Below are positions 53,243 to 64,000 of a DNA stretch of 64,000 bases, piece by piece. The stretch is from Hemileia vastatrix (Eukaryota > Basidiomycota > Pucciniomycetes > Pucciniales > Zaghouaniaceae). Position numbers and translations under genes: made by a program. Numbering within the stretch: the stretch's first letter is position 1; every line of letters starts with the position of its first letter. The stretch is taken from positions 23,469,150-23,533,149 of the forward strand of contig JASXTE010000014.1 of the NCBI GenBank assembly GCA_030280995.1, given 5' to 3'. The notes beneath the pieces were generated by a model that was not told the DNA's origin, made no database searches, and saw only the letters and a list, made by a program, of their open reading frames with translations.

Positions 53243-54418
53243 TGTCAGCCTAAATATCCTTAGGACTGAGTATTTCTTATGCTTAAAATAAGATAAGCTT
53301 AACTAGATTAAGCTTATATCTTAAAAATAAGGTTAAAATAATAATATATATTATTTTATTATATATATATATAATTATTATTCTATTATATAATTTATAA
53401 TAGTTTAAATAGCTTATCCATGGCCTAATAATACTTATTAAGGTGTTAATGGAGTCATAATATACTTATCTTAAGTAATATGAAGTAATTATTGACATAC
53501 ATAAGCTTATATGTATACATAAATCTCATATTCAGTGAAATATGCAGTATATTATGTATATTTAGGTATATAAGTGGGTTTTAGCCTCTTAATAGCCTAT
53601 AACCTTTGTTTTTCTGCTTATTTTAGGTCATATGGACGAAATCAGTGGACTCAAAACGCCTACAGAAGCATAGACACCTATATCAGGCGCATACACCCAG
53701 TTTGGACAACTAAAATTACTTCCTTGGATGGTTATTCACGGATTTATGGGTTGGAAGGATGTCTTTGGGTTAATGTGGATGCTTGTGGATGTTATTGGGG
53801 GCTTGGACATTTTATTTGTTTCCTTTATATGTTTTTAGTTTCATTAAATCTCTTTTTGATCATTTATTTTACCTGTTTCTTTATGGTATCCGCTTTTATC
53901 TGGGTTTTCTATTTATGGTTTGACTCTGTGTTATTATTAATAGTGATGGAGGGTCCTTACTGGAGGTCTGGGTGTTGAAACTGCTTGAAGTGGACGCCAT
54001 GGGGAGGTGATGGGCCCTCACAGTGCTGTAATTGCCGGGGATAGCAGTGACATCATCTGGATTGAAGGTCTGTGCACTCCAGTGGATTTGGGTATAAGTA
54101 AGAAGGGATTTTGACGGTTTATTATCATCATTCAATTACTACACTTCAAACAAACACTACAATACAATTATTAACATTCAGAAATATATTATAAAGCCCT
54201 TATAAATTGATATTATCTTTATAAAAGCTATAACTATATTTTATTCTTCTATTTTCCACCACTAGCACGCATTAAATCCAAGTATTGTGAGTTTAATTTG
54301 AGTATAACTATTCTATTAGTCTTCCCCTGAGGTTTAATCACTAAATAATTTATTAATAAGTAGTAGGACCATAAAATAATACTATTATATCATACTTATA
54401 TACTAGACTGTACTGACA
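53243..54418 (+). repeat. Array LTR b (shared by Gypsy-2 and Gypsy-3)
   Basis: 1176 bp, TGTCAGCCTAAATATCCTTA to GTACTGACA, with no target duplication at either side. The next base (54419) is already inside gag: ATAATACAGTTAATCC equals Gypsy-2 from about 47973. Confidence 0.94.
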
Positions 54419-55221
54419 ATAATACAGTTAATCCTCAGTTGCAACCACCTACTAGTGAGATGAGAAGTTCACAGGAGAGTGAGAGAATTGAAAAGGAGGA
54501 CATGGAATATTTTATTAATAATCCAACTGTCCATAGAATTGTTTCAACATTGTGGAATAGAATGACTGATTGTGAGGAACAGACAGTTAAGCTCACTAGT
54601 GATACAATTTCATCCTTGACATTGAACATTTCTCAATTAGCAACACGTAATAAAGAATTAGAGAAAGAACATTTGTCTCTAACTCTTAAATATGATTCAT
54701 TGAGTAATAAATATAATGACCTTTCAAACAAATTTTTTGAGTTAGAAAAATTATATGAAACACATTTATTAAAAACTGAATCAAGAACAAAGTTATCTTT
54801 TGCCCAGACAAATCAAAGTGTCTCTGAGTTGCTACAAAGATTAACTAAAGTTGAGATTGAAACAGCCAATCTACTGATGAACCAGGATAATCATAAGTAT
54901 AATCAATATAATAATAATCCTTTCATTGGCAAAAGTGAATCTCATTCCTTCCCTGTACCACCACAATTAAAACCATCTGGTGGTAGTGTCAAATCTGAAA
55001 ATGTAAGTCACAAATCCGTGCAGGAAGAAATACAAGACCATTTATCAAAAGTGAATGAGTTGTTGAATTTACCTAAGATTAGTGAGATAAAATCCAATCA
55101 GAAGAACTGGCCTAAGATAGATCAGTACCCAACTTATGATGGGGAAGCCAGCTCTGATTGGCAACATTTTATTCAAAGAATTGACAACTTGAAATTCTCA
55201 TATAAGTTACCAGATGAATAG
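54419..55221 (+). pseudogene. Gypsy-3 Gag, 5'-truncated
   Basis: About 267 codons corresponding to the C-terminal half of Gypsy-2 Gag, nearly identical, ending at the same UAG (55219-55221). The start codon, N-terminal region, leader and primer-binding site are deleted; the first ATG in frame is not the natural one (frame open from 54439 at an in-frame TTG-like codon). Confidence 0.9.
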
Positions 55222-55401
55222 ATAACATCAAAATTAATTTCTTTATTTAAGGATGTTGCTTTATTATGGTTTGAAGCTGTCTTAAGTGAGGGTAGAGACT
55301 ACTCTTGGGCTGAATGGAAACAACTTATTGAAAAACAATTTGGAGGTTCTAAATTCAGGCTTACTCAGCAGAGACTGTATGAGAAGACTAGGTATAATCC
55401 G

Positions 55402-56514
55402 TTGAATGGTGACAAACCTATGGTATTTTTAATGAATTTAAACAAAATATTAAAAGCCATTGAGCCTCATATGAATTTTAACTTATGGAAAGATAAGATA
55501 ATATACAAATTACCTATATCTGTCAGAGACATTGTTGTAGCAAGAACATTAAATGTTACTGAATATTCTGACTTTATTAATATTTGCAATGAAATATTAT
55601 TAAACCATAAGTATGAATCAAGGTATTCCACTTATAAGCAAAATGTTGAACCTGTAAAAACTCAGAATTCAAAAACACTTCAGGAGAAGCAGAAAAAACC
55701 TACTGCACCTGTAGTACCTAAAAAGTATGAAACAAATACTTGTTATAAGTGTAACAAACCTTGGGTCAAAGGTCACAAATGTGAGAAAAACATAAATATT
55801 GTTGAAAATCAACGTGAATCTGAAACTGAGACTGAAAAAAGTAAAGAATCAAGTGATTATGACAGTAATATCTCATATAGTGATGAAAATGAAGTCTGTA
55901 TGTTGGAAGATGATTTGTCCATCTTTGAAAATCCAATATTAAATATGGACTCAAATGAATCTTTAATGAATTTTGAGGATGCTGAAATCATTAAGGATAT
56001 ACAAGCTGATAACTTTAGAATGACACCTATCACGGTTCCAGCTATCATTTCTGGTGAAAATGTTAATATAGTATTGGACACAGGAGCTGCTGGTTCAGTT
56101 GTTTCCACTAATACATTACAGAAAATTGATAGTGAATATAAGTTTAAGCTTGAACCATTTCAAAATAAAAAATGGAGAGGTTTTGGATCAGTACTACACC
56201 CCATTGGTAAATACAAAGCTGCTGTTTTCTTTAAACACCGACATGGTTATGTAAGGGTAACTTGTGACTTTGTAGTAATGGATAATACTAATTGTAGTAA
56301 CTGTTTTATCATTGGAAATGATATTCTGACTAAATTTGGTGTAAAATTAGACCCTGCTAATAACAATTTTACAATTGGCATGAATGGTAAAAGGAAATTT
56401 AAAATAAATTCTTTTAACACAGTCTTACACATTGAGTCAGTAACAAATTCCCCGTCTAAAGGAAGAGAATCCAATGAGTTGGAACTTCTGGAAACAGAAA
56501 TTTCAAAAGCATAA
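55402..56514 (+). pseudogene. Gypsy-3 Pol part 1: zinc knuckle and protease
   Basis: 370 codons nearly identical to Gypsy-2, with the zinc knuckle and protease DTGA. An extra UAA at 56512-56514 replaces the Ser codon TCA (ISKA-stop-FGTQ), so it is more damaged than Gypsy-2. Confidence 0.9.
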
Positions 56515-56553
56515 TTTGGCACTCAGATAAGTGAAACTGAGAAAGATAATATT

Positions 56554-58713
56554 TTGGAATTAATTAAAGCTTTTCCAATGGCTTTTGCACATGGTACAAA
56601 TGAACTTGGCCTTGTAAAAGATCATGAAATGAAAATTAGTTTAACCTGTGATATGGATAATATTCCTGCTAGTCTTAAAAAGAAACCATACCCTGCTTCA
56701 TCAATGAAGAGGAAAGACATAGAGGATAATATTAAGATGTTATTAAAAATGAACATTCTTGAGAAGGTTGAAACTACACCAAAATATTGTGTAATATCAC
56801 CAGTGCTAATTTCATATGAACAAGATAAAGCAAGACTGTGCGGTGATTATAGAGCATTAAATACATTTACAGTAGATGATATTTATCCCTTGCCAAGGAT
56901 TGCCTCTATACATGCTACCCTTAAAGGTGCTAAATATATAAGTTGCCTAGATGGAAATAAAGGGTACCATCAAATTCCTGTTGAAAAGAATTCACAGAAC
57001 TTTTTGTTGATAACAACACACATGGGAATTTATAAGTATGTCAGAATGCCATTTGGACCAAAAAATGCTCCATCAGTATTTCAAAAGTTAATGGATATAA
57101 CATTCCATAATGAAATGATTGAGGGATGCTTAATGGTATACATTGATGACATCATAGTGTTCTCTAAAACCTTTGATGAACACTTAATCCATTTAGGGAA
57201 AGTATTTCAGAAAATGGATGAAATAAAAATGACCCTTGCATTGAAAAAATGTAAATTTGGGTTTGAATCTTTAAAAGTGCTTGGTCATATTGTATCTGGC
57301 TTACAAATATGTGTAGACCAAAATAAAGTGGCTGCAATAAAGAATATTGGCATTCCTCAAAATGTGAAGGATGTACAATCTTTTCTTGGAATGTGTGGTT
57401 ATTATAGACAATATATAAAAAACTACCAATCAATTGCTGCACCACTGACCACACTGATAAAGAAATCAGAAGCTTTCATTTGGAATAATGAAAGACAACA
57501 AGCTTTTAATAAGTTGAAAGAATGTTTAATGACAGCTCCTATCTTAGGATTACCAGATTTCCAATTACCTTTTGTATTATATACAGATGCAAGTTTTATT
57601 GGACTGGGTGCTGCTTTACATCAAAAACAACTTATTGAAGATAAAATGTCAGAAGTAGTAATCTGCTATATTTCACGTACTCTGAGAAGTGGTGAATTGA
57701 AATATGGTGCTGCTCAACTTGAATGTTTGGAAGTAGTATGGGCTCTTGAAAAGCTACATTACTACCTTGAGGACCAAAAATTTGAGTTAATAACTGACTG
57801 TAGTGCAGTTAAGTCACTCTTAAACATGAAAACTCCCAATAGACACATGTTTAGATGGCAATTAGCTGTACAAGAATACAGAGGACGGATGACTATTACA
57901 CATAGAGCAGGAACCTTGCACTCTAATGTAGATCTGTTATCTAGAGTACCTCTGCCTAATAATGATGATAATCCTGCTTATGTTCCTGAGTCAGAGATTA
58001 TTAACATTTATGGCATTTATATTGTAGATCTTGAGGATGAATTTATGCAATCAATTCTTGATAATTATAATTCAGATCCTGACTTAAGTAAATTAACTAC
58101 AATATTAAATGATCCATCTAATGCTTCAATGAATGTTTTAATAAAAGCATTACCAATTAAGTATAAAGAGGCATTAGAAAAAGGAAAATTTTCCATTGAG
58201 GATGGTTTTATTTATTACAGGAAAAAATTAAGTAATGTAATTGTAATTCCCCCTTCAATGAAGGAGTTAATGTTAAGTATATGTCATGATGATATATTAG
58301 CAGGTCATTTTGACTACCATAAAACATTAACCAGGGTAAAAAACACAGCTTGGTGGATTAACATGTCTGAGGATGTTCAGAAATATGTTGAAACATGTGA
58401 TTCTTGTCAAAAATCTAAAAGATTAACAGGAAAAAGAGCTGGTTTATTACAACAAATTGAGCAACCAAAAGCTCCATGGGAAATCATTAACATGGACTTT
58501 GTAACAGGTTTGCCAATAGCAGGGCATAAGAGTTATAACTCCTGCTGGGTAATTGTAGATAGATTTACAAAGATGTGTAAATTTATTCCTACCCACAAAG
58601 AGGTTTCTGCAAAGGACTTAGCTTTTTTATGGTGGACACAAATGTTAAATACAGCAGGTTTCCCCAAAGCAATAGTTTCTGACAGAGATCCTAAATTTAC
58701 TTCTGAGTTCTAG
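56554..58713 (+). pseudogene. Gypsy-3 Pol part 2: RT, RNase H, integrase (part)
   Basis: 719 codons, same frame as part 1. RT with YIDD, RNase H TDASF and integrase zinc module and Asp residues are all present. One change, GWLMVYIDD to GCLMVYIDD, lies just before the RT active site. It ends at the same integrase UAG as Gypsy-2 (58711-58713). Confidence 0.9.
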
Positions 58714-59574
58714 ATGTCACTTATGGATGTTTCAGGGTGTCAATTGAAACTTTCTACACCACACCATCCACAAACTGATGGGCTAGCAGAAAGAATGATA
58801 CAAACCTTAGAAGATATGATAAGAAGATACTGTGCTTTTGGTCTTAATTTTAAAGACAATGACAAATTCATGCATGATTGGGTAACCCTTATCCCAGGTT
58901 TAGAATTTGCATATAATAGTACAGTACATTCTGTCACTGGCAAAAAGCCATTTGAGTTATGGTTGGGTTATGTACCTAATACCCCTGCTAAAACTCTTAA
59001 TAAGTTACCTAGATTGGATATTCATCCAGGTACTAAATCTTTTCTTCAGATGCAGGAACTATGCAGAAAACATGCTCAAGAATGTATAAATAAGGCTTTT
59101 GAGTATGAAAAGAAAAGATGGGATAAAGCCCATAAAGAACAAATGTTCAAAGAGGGTGATGAAGTCCTTATTTCAACGCTACATTTCAATTTAAATGGTA
59201 ATGTTAAATTGAAGGATCCATTCATTGGACCATTTTTAGTTAAAAAGATGGTTGGTAATAATGCTGTTGAGGTTATTCTATATGCACCTTATGATAGAAA
59301 ACATCCAGTATTTCCTATTTCTCTTATAAAACCATACCATTCTAATTATACTGCTCTATTTCCAAGAAGATCAGGAAGGCATAAACAGCAACCTGAAGAA
59401 ATAGTGGAAAAGGCAGAAATTGAAAAGATACTTAAAAAGAGACACCTTACTAAAGAAAAGGGAGTTGAGTATCTATTAAGATTTAAAAATAAATCAAGTG
59501 AATATGACCAGTGTATTCCAGAAAATGAAATCTCTGATCTTAAAAATCTCTTTAAAAAATTTAAATCTAAATAA
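58714..59574 (+). pseudogene. Gypsy-3 integrase C-terminus with chromodomain
   Basis: 286 codons, in frame after the UAG. Catalytic Glu in GLAERMIQ, GPFLVKKMVG, and a chromodomain where the aromatic W of DQWIPEN is now Cys (DQCIPEN). A purine tract lies at about 59680-59691. Confidence 0.88.
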
Positions 59575-59691
59575 TACTATTCATTCAGTATATGTATTAT
59601 GAAAATTATTTTTTTATTTTATTATTTCACTCCTTAAGTTTAATTAAAATGTCTTAACATTTTTTTTATTGTTTTTTTTGGGGTGAGGGAG

Positions 59692-60868
59692 TGTCAGCCT
59701 AAATATCCTTAGGACTGAGTATTTCTTATGCTTAAAATAAGATAAGCTTAACTAGATTAAGCTTATATCTTAAAAATAAGGTTAAAATAATAATATATAT
59801 TATTTTATTATATATATATATAATTATTATTCTATTATAAAATTTATAATAGTTTAAATAGCTTATCCATGGCCTAATAATACTTATTAAGGTGTTAATG
59901 GAGTCATAATATACTTATCTTAAGTGATATGAAGTAATTATTGACATACATAAGCTTATATGTATATATAAATCTCATATTCAGTGAAATATGCAGTATA
60001 TTATGTATATTTAGGTATATAAGTGGGTTTTAGCCCCTTAATAGCCTATAACCTTTTTTTTTCTGCTTCTTTTAGGTCATATGGACGAAATCAGTGGACT
60101 CACAACGCCTACAGAAGCATAGACACCTATATCAGGCACATACACCCAGTTTGGACAACTAAAATTACTTCCTTGGATGGTTATTCACGGATTTATGGGT
60201 TGGAAGGATGTTTCTGGGTTAATGTGGATGCTTGGGGATGTTATTGGGGGCTTGGAAATTTTATTTGTTTCCTTTATATGCTTTTAGTTTCATTAAATCT
60301 CTTTTTGATTACTTATTTTACCTGTTTCTTTATGGTATCCGCTTTTATCTGGGTTTTCTATTTATGGTATGACTCTGTGTTATTATTAATAGTGATGGAG
60401 GGTCCTTACTGGAGGTCTGGGTGTTGAAACTGCTTGAAGTGGACGCCATGGGGAGGTGATGGGCCCTCACAGTGCTGTAATTGCCGGGGATAGCAGTGAC
60501 ATCATCTGGATTGAAGGTCTGTGCACTCCAGTGGATTTGGGTATAAGTAAGGAGGGATTTTGATGGTTTATTATCATCATTCAATTACTACACTTCAAAC
60601 AAACACTACAATACAATTATTAACATTCAGAAATATATTATAAAGCCCTTATAAATTGATATTATCTTTATAAAAGCTATAACTATATTTTATTCTTCTA
60701 TTTTCCACCACTAGCATGCATTTAAATCCAAGTATTGTGAGTTTTATTTGAGTATAACTATTCTATTAGTCTTCCCCTGAGGTTTAATCACTAAATCATT
60801 TATTAATAAGTAGTAGGACCATAAAATAACACTATTATATCATACTTATATACTAGACTATACTGACA
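59692..60868 (+). repeat. Array LTR c (3' LTR of Gypsy-3)
   Basis: 1177 bp, TGTCAGCCTAAATATCCTTA to ATACTGACA, with the CATCA duplication directly after. Its small differences from LTRs a and b are single-base changes. Confidence 0.94.
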
Positions 60869-60873
60869 CATCA

Positions 60874-61561
60874 TCTTACAGATTACTTGTAGGGTAATTT
60901 GTGAAGAAGTCCTATTGTTTAGTAAATATGTTACTATTTTTGTTGTATTTTTAACAATATTCATCACAAGAAATTTGGGGAGACATGCTTGCAAGTCCCC
61001 CTTTTTTTACTTGTTTAAAAACCCATTGATCCATCAATTGAGCCCAGCTTGGGCATGTTGATGAAGTATGGCACCCACTGGCACCAAGTTGTTCCTGACT
61101 ATATTCTAGCCACCTTTCATCTGCTTTAAAATTGTGTTAAAATGGTTTTAGACAAACTAATTTTCTTTTATGATGCATGATTAAAGGTTATTCTTACTTG
61201 AAACTAACTTTACTATCAATAGTGACTAAAGTAAATGAGGCCCGTAAATTGGTTTAATGTCAAAATACATGAAAATCATGAAAAAATGTGTCTTTCCAGT
61301 TTTATGCTGTTCAATAGGAGAACTATATTGTATTCACACCTTTGAGTTTAAGTAAAGTGTCTACAATAAACATGGATATAAATATGCATAAAAATATTTT
61401 TTATAAATTCATGATACATATTTTATATGGATGAATTATGCAAATTCATATGTATTCATAAGATATAGTGAATATGATTTTATGAAGCATACTCAGAATG
61501 GATTCACAATGCATATTCAATATGAATACTTGAGACATATTTGATATGCATTGATAATGTA
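60874..61561. other. Unassigned AT-rich DNA with short inverted words
   Basis: No gene. GGGGAGACATGCTTGCAAGT near 60977 resembles the subterminal palindrome of the CACTA MITEs (CTTGCTAGCAAGTCC) and could be a remnant. 61380-61560 is rich in ATTCATAT/ATATGAAT words that recur after the Tc1-like element (63090-63215), suggesting that element inserted into one repeat. Confidence 0.4.
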
Positions 61562-63089
61562 CAGTGGCAGGACCAAAATATTCACTCAGTGCATGCATAA
61601 TCTGGATTATCACCTTTTTTTTTCTTCCTGCTACCACCACCAATACTGCTCATGCCTCAAGGTAAGTTCCAATTTCTTGTTTTGTGTTTATATTCTACTA
61701 ATATCAATGTTTTTTTGTTTTTGTTTTTCTTTCTTATTTCTTAAGTCCAATCTTTACCTGCATTTTCATATGACCCCTGCACCTATGACATGAGCCCCAG
61801 CCAAAAAAAAGGCCCTTGATCACCAAAGTGAAGGCAAAGATAGTTGGCATGTCAATTTGGGGGGGCCAATTCATACCAAATATCTAGGTGTTATGGGATT
61901 CCTCAGGCCACTGTGCATGATATTACTGACACAGTGGAAACTGTCCAACTCCCTGGCCAACCTTGCATTTCTTCCAATTGAGACCTTTAAGAAATCAGCC
62001 AAGTCCTGTCAAAAAACAGAAGATCAACATTAGCTGAAATCACAAACACACTTAAAAATGAAATCTCACCTTTTACACTTTGAAGGCATGCACACAAACT
62101 CAAATCCCATAGCTGAGCTTCTGTAAAAAAGCCTTTTGTTAACTCCTCACACAAAACTCACTGCCTCAAGTTTGCTAAAGCCCATTTTCACTGGACCATT
62201 AACAATTGGAAGGCTGTGCTATGGTCTTACAAATCCAGTTTTTAAATTGGAAAGACAACCTTTCAACCTTTAGGGTGGCATCAAACTCAAGAAAAGTTAA
62301 AACATGATTGTCTCACACCTACTTTCAAGAGTGGGTGATCCTTTCTAATAGTTTGAATCTCTTTTCATAGCAATTTTAAGGGCCCCCTTGTATTTCTTCC
62401 AGAAAAAAAATGAACAAATAAAGATTTTATTGAAAATTTTTATCTCTCAAACTTAATGCCTTGGCTTTCAAAAAATGATGGATGCAACAAGCTAATCTTA
62501 ATGGAAGCTAACACTCCAATTCACACCTCACACCTTGCTGCCCAATTATGTGAAGCAATTAACTTACACAAGGTGTTAGACTGGCCAGCACAGTCTCCTG
62601 ATCTCAATCCAATTGAGAATGTATGTCAAGAAATCAAGAATTGTGTTTCCCAACTTTATCACCCAAAAACTATCCCTCAGATGCACGAGGCCATTCAAAT
62701 AGCTTGGGATAACCTTCTGAGAAACATACTAGACAACTTAGTTGCAATCTATGCCTGATAGGATGCAGGATGTTGTTGATGCTGAGGGTGGCTCCACCTT
62801 CTGGTAAGGTGAGGTAAATGTTTTTTAGAAACATTTTTCAACTATTGTTTTTGATGAAATGTCTTATCATACCCTCTAGTTTCAATGATGAAAGGAATAG
62901 TCTTATCACCTTGCTCATTCTCAAATTTCAAATTTACAAAATTTTAGATTTAGGATTTTTTTTATAAAAGTGTTATATTTTTTTACAGGGTTGTTAGAGT
63001 TGGAAAGATATTAGGACCATGTATGTAGAATGAATTGTTGCTGAGTTATGAGAAAAGAAAAACTGGTGGAAATTTTTGTCTGGCCACTG
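61562..63089 (+). mobile_element. Tc1/mariner DNA transposon, decayed
   Basis: Left end CAGTGGCAGGACCAAAATAT at 61562 preceded by TA; right end complement CAGTGGCCAGACAAAAATTT at 63089. The right TA duplication has become TG. About 1.5 kb with one transposase remnant, the size expected of Tc1 elements. Confidence 0.8.
61795..62759 (+). pseudogene. Tc1-like transposase (decayed)
   Basis: Frames that can be followed include FHWTINNWKAVLWSDKSSF (first Asp), then 62456-62758: MPWLSKNDGCNKLILMEANT, PIHTSHLAAQLC and LDWPAQSPDLNPIENVCQEI, the classic Tc1 C-terminal motif with the third acid. The second catalytic Asp is Ala here (MEANTPIHT where the family has a D before N). The N-terminal helix-turn-helix part is broken by many stops. 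It cannot be active. Confidence 0.85.
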
Positions 63090-64000
63090 TGTATCAAATA
63101 TGCATGTACAATTCACATTCAATATGTCTTCATATTTCAGAATAAAAATTTTTTAATAATACATGTTGAATATGTATCTATAGTGGATATTAAATATGCA
63201 TATGTGATGCATACACAGGGTAAAATATAAGACAACTTGTAGGCAAGTTGTTTTTTTGCCCCTCATACTACCCCCAGAAGGACCTCAGTAGTAACTCTTG
63301 TGGACCTAATTTTTTTGTAATAACGGTTAAAACATGAATCAGATATCAAAATTTTGATGGTCAATTTATTTATTCCTCTTGTAAAAAAGTAAGAATTAAA
63401 TTTTAGTCAAGTAATTTTAAGTGAAGAGGATAAATTTTTACCAAAGTTCATATGAAAAAAAATTCAGTATTTTATTGACTTTTTTTTTGAATCTATTTAA
63501 AAATTTGCTTAATTTTGAATAAATTTTATCAAATTTTATTGAATTTTGAAATTTTTCAAAACTTAAATTTTTTTTTCACAATTTTTTTATTTTTTATTGA
63601 TTTACTGTGATCATTTTACTTATTTCTTAATTTTTTTTAGATATTTTTTGATTTTTCTGACATTTTTGGGCTTTCTTACAATTCTTTTTGAATTTTTTTT
63701 AAATTTTTATGGATTTTCTAAATTTTTTTTGGATTTTTTTAATTTTTTTTTTTTTTTTGATTTTTTTGACTTTTTCTGAATTTTTTCTTATTTTTCAGAT
63801 TTTTTTTTTTGAATTTTTTTGAAGATCTTCACATTTTTAAAAATTTTTTTAAGTGTTTTTTAACTTTTTTCACATTTATAGTCTGTTACAAAGATTTTTT
63901 GTACATTTTTTTGATTAATTTTATGCCTAAATTGTGATTGAGTCATGTGCTGAAAAGACACAGTGTCTTTTCAATCATGTGACTTTATTTTGGTTTCTGT
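63090..64000. other. T-rich low-complexity DNA to the window end
   Basis: 63090-63240 has repeated AATATGCAT/ATGAAT words. From about 63440 the sequence is a degenerate repeat of TTTTTTGAATTTTT and TTTTTGGATTTT. Frames here are poly-Phe and not credible. No gene seen. Confidence 0.5.

Larger units (their letters stand above)
45572..60868 (+). mobile_element. Tandem Gypsy array: LTR-Gypsy-2-LTR-Gypsy-3-LTR
   Basis: Three near-identical LTRs (45572-46748, 53243-54418, 59692-60868; 1176-1177 bp) enclose two internal regions, and the whole is flanked by one 5-bp duplication, CATCA (45567-45571 and 60869-60873). The middle LTR has no duplication of its own. Internal region 1 is complete in layout. 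Internal region 2 lacks its first 1.2 kb, including the primer-binding site and about 240 gag codons. This is one insertion later tandemly duplicated by recombination, with a deletion. Low LTR divergence suggests recent activity. Confidence 0.95.

Noticed and set aside
45572..60868. Two independent neighbouring Gypsy insertions
   Set aside because: The middle LTR has no target duplications, and one CATCA pair flanks the whole array.

Overview
The window is AT-rich, intron-containing eukaryotic DNA, most likely from a fungus. The five host genes carry short introns (about 59 to 193 nt) and have clear fungal relatives. A basidiomycete, perhaps a rust-like lineage with a repeat-expanded genome, is my best guess. 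It rests on the style of the STK16/Env7-like kinase and the Ent3-type epsin plus the chromodomain Gypsy load; the order-level placement is inference only.

Host genes form two small islands. Island 1 (1.8-6.4 kb) holds a Ctk2-like cyclin subunit of CTD kinase I (minus), the U4/U6.U5 snRNP and box C/D protein Snu13 (minus), and an Env7/STK16-like kinase (plus). Snu13 and the kinase diverge from a shared region filled by an 18-copy 17-bp minisatellite. Island 2 (37.3-41.1 kb) holds a Nudix hydrolase of the CoA-pyrophosphatase type (minus) and an ENTH-domain epsin (plus), diverging from a 504-bp region with a perfect 28-bp palindrome. I rebuilt all exon-intron structures by hand; every one gives a closed frame with expected family motifs.

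Between the islands lie 31 kb of nested transposons. Two large PIF/Harbinger-like DNA elements sit almost end to end (6566-16204 and 16494-37079). Both have the same plan in mirror orientation: a DDE transposase, a second gene of unknown function on the same strand, and a convergent Myb/SANT-like gene at the other end. All copies are decayed. The first is split by a 3.0-kb fold-back element with a giant inverted repeat. The second is split by an 11.8-kb chromodomain Gypsy element, which itself carries two solo LTRs and a CACTA-type MITE, and also by two more CACTA MITEs and an inverted solo LTR. Most insertions can be lifted out at a target-site duplication, and the interrupted frame is then restored.

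Downstream of the epsin come two small MITEs, a degenerate solo LTR in a G/T-rich repeat, a 15.3-kb LTR-internal-LTR-internal-LTR tandem Gypsy array bounded by one CATCA duplication, a decayed Tc1/mariner element, and T-rich low-complexity DNA to the end. I saw no bacterial-type operons, CRISPR arrays or rRNA genes; tRNA genes were not found by eye but cannot be excluded.
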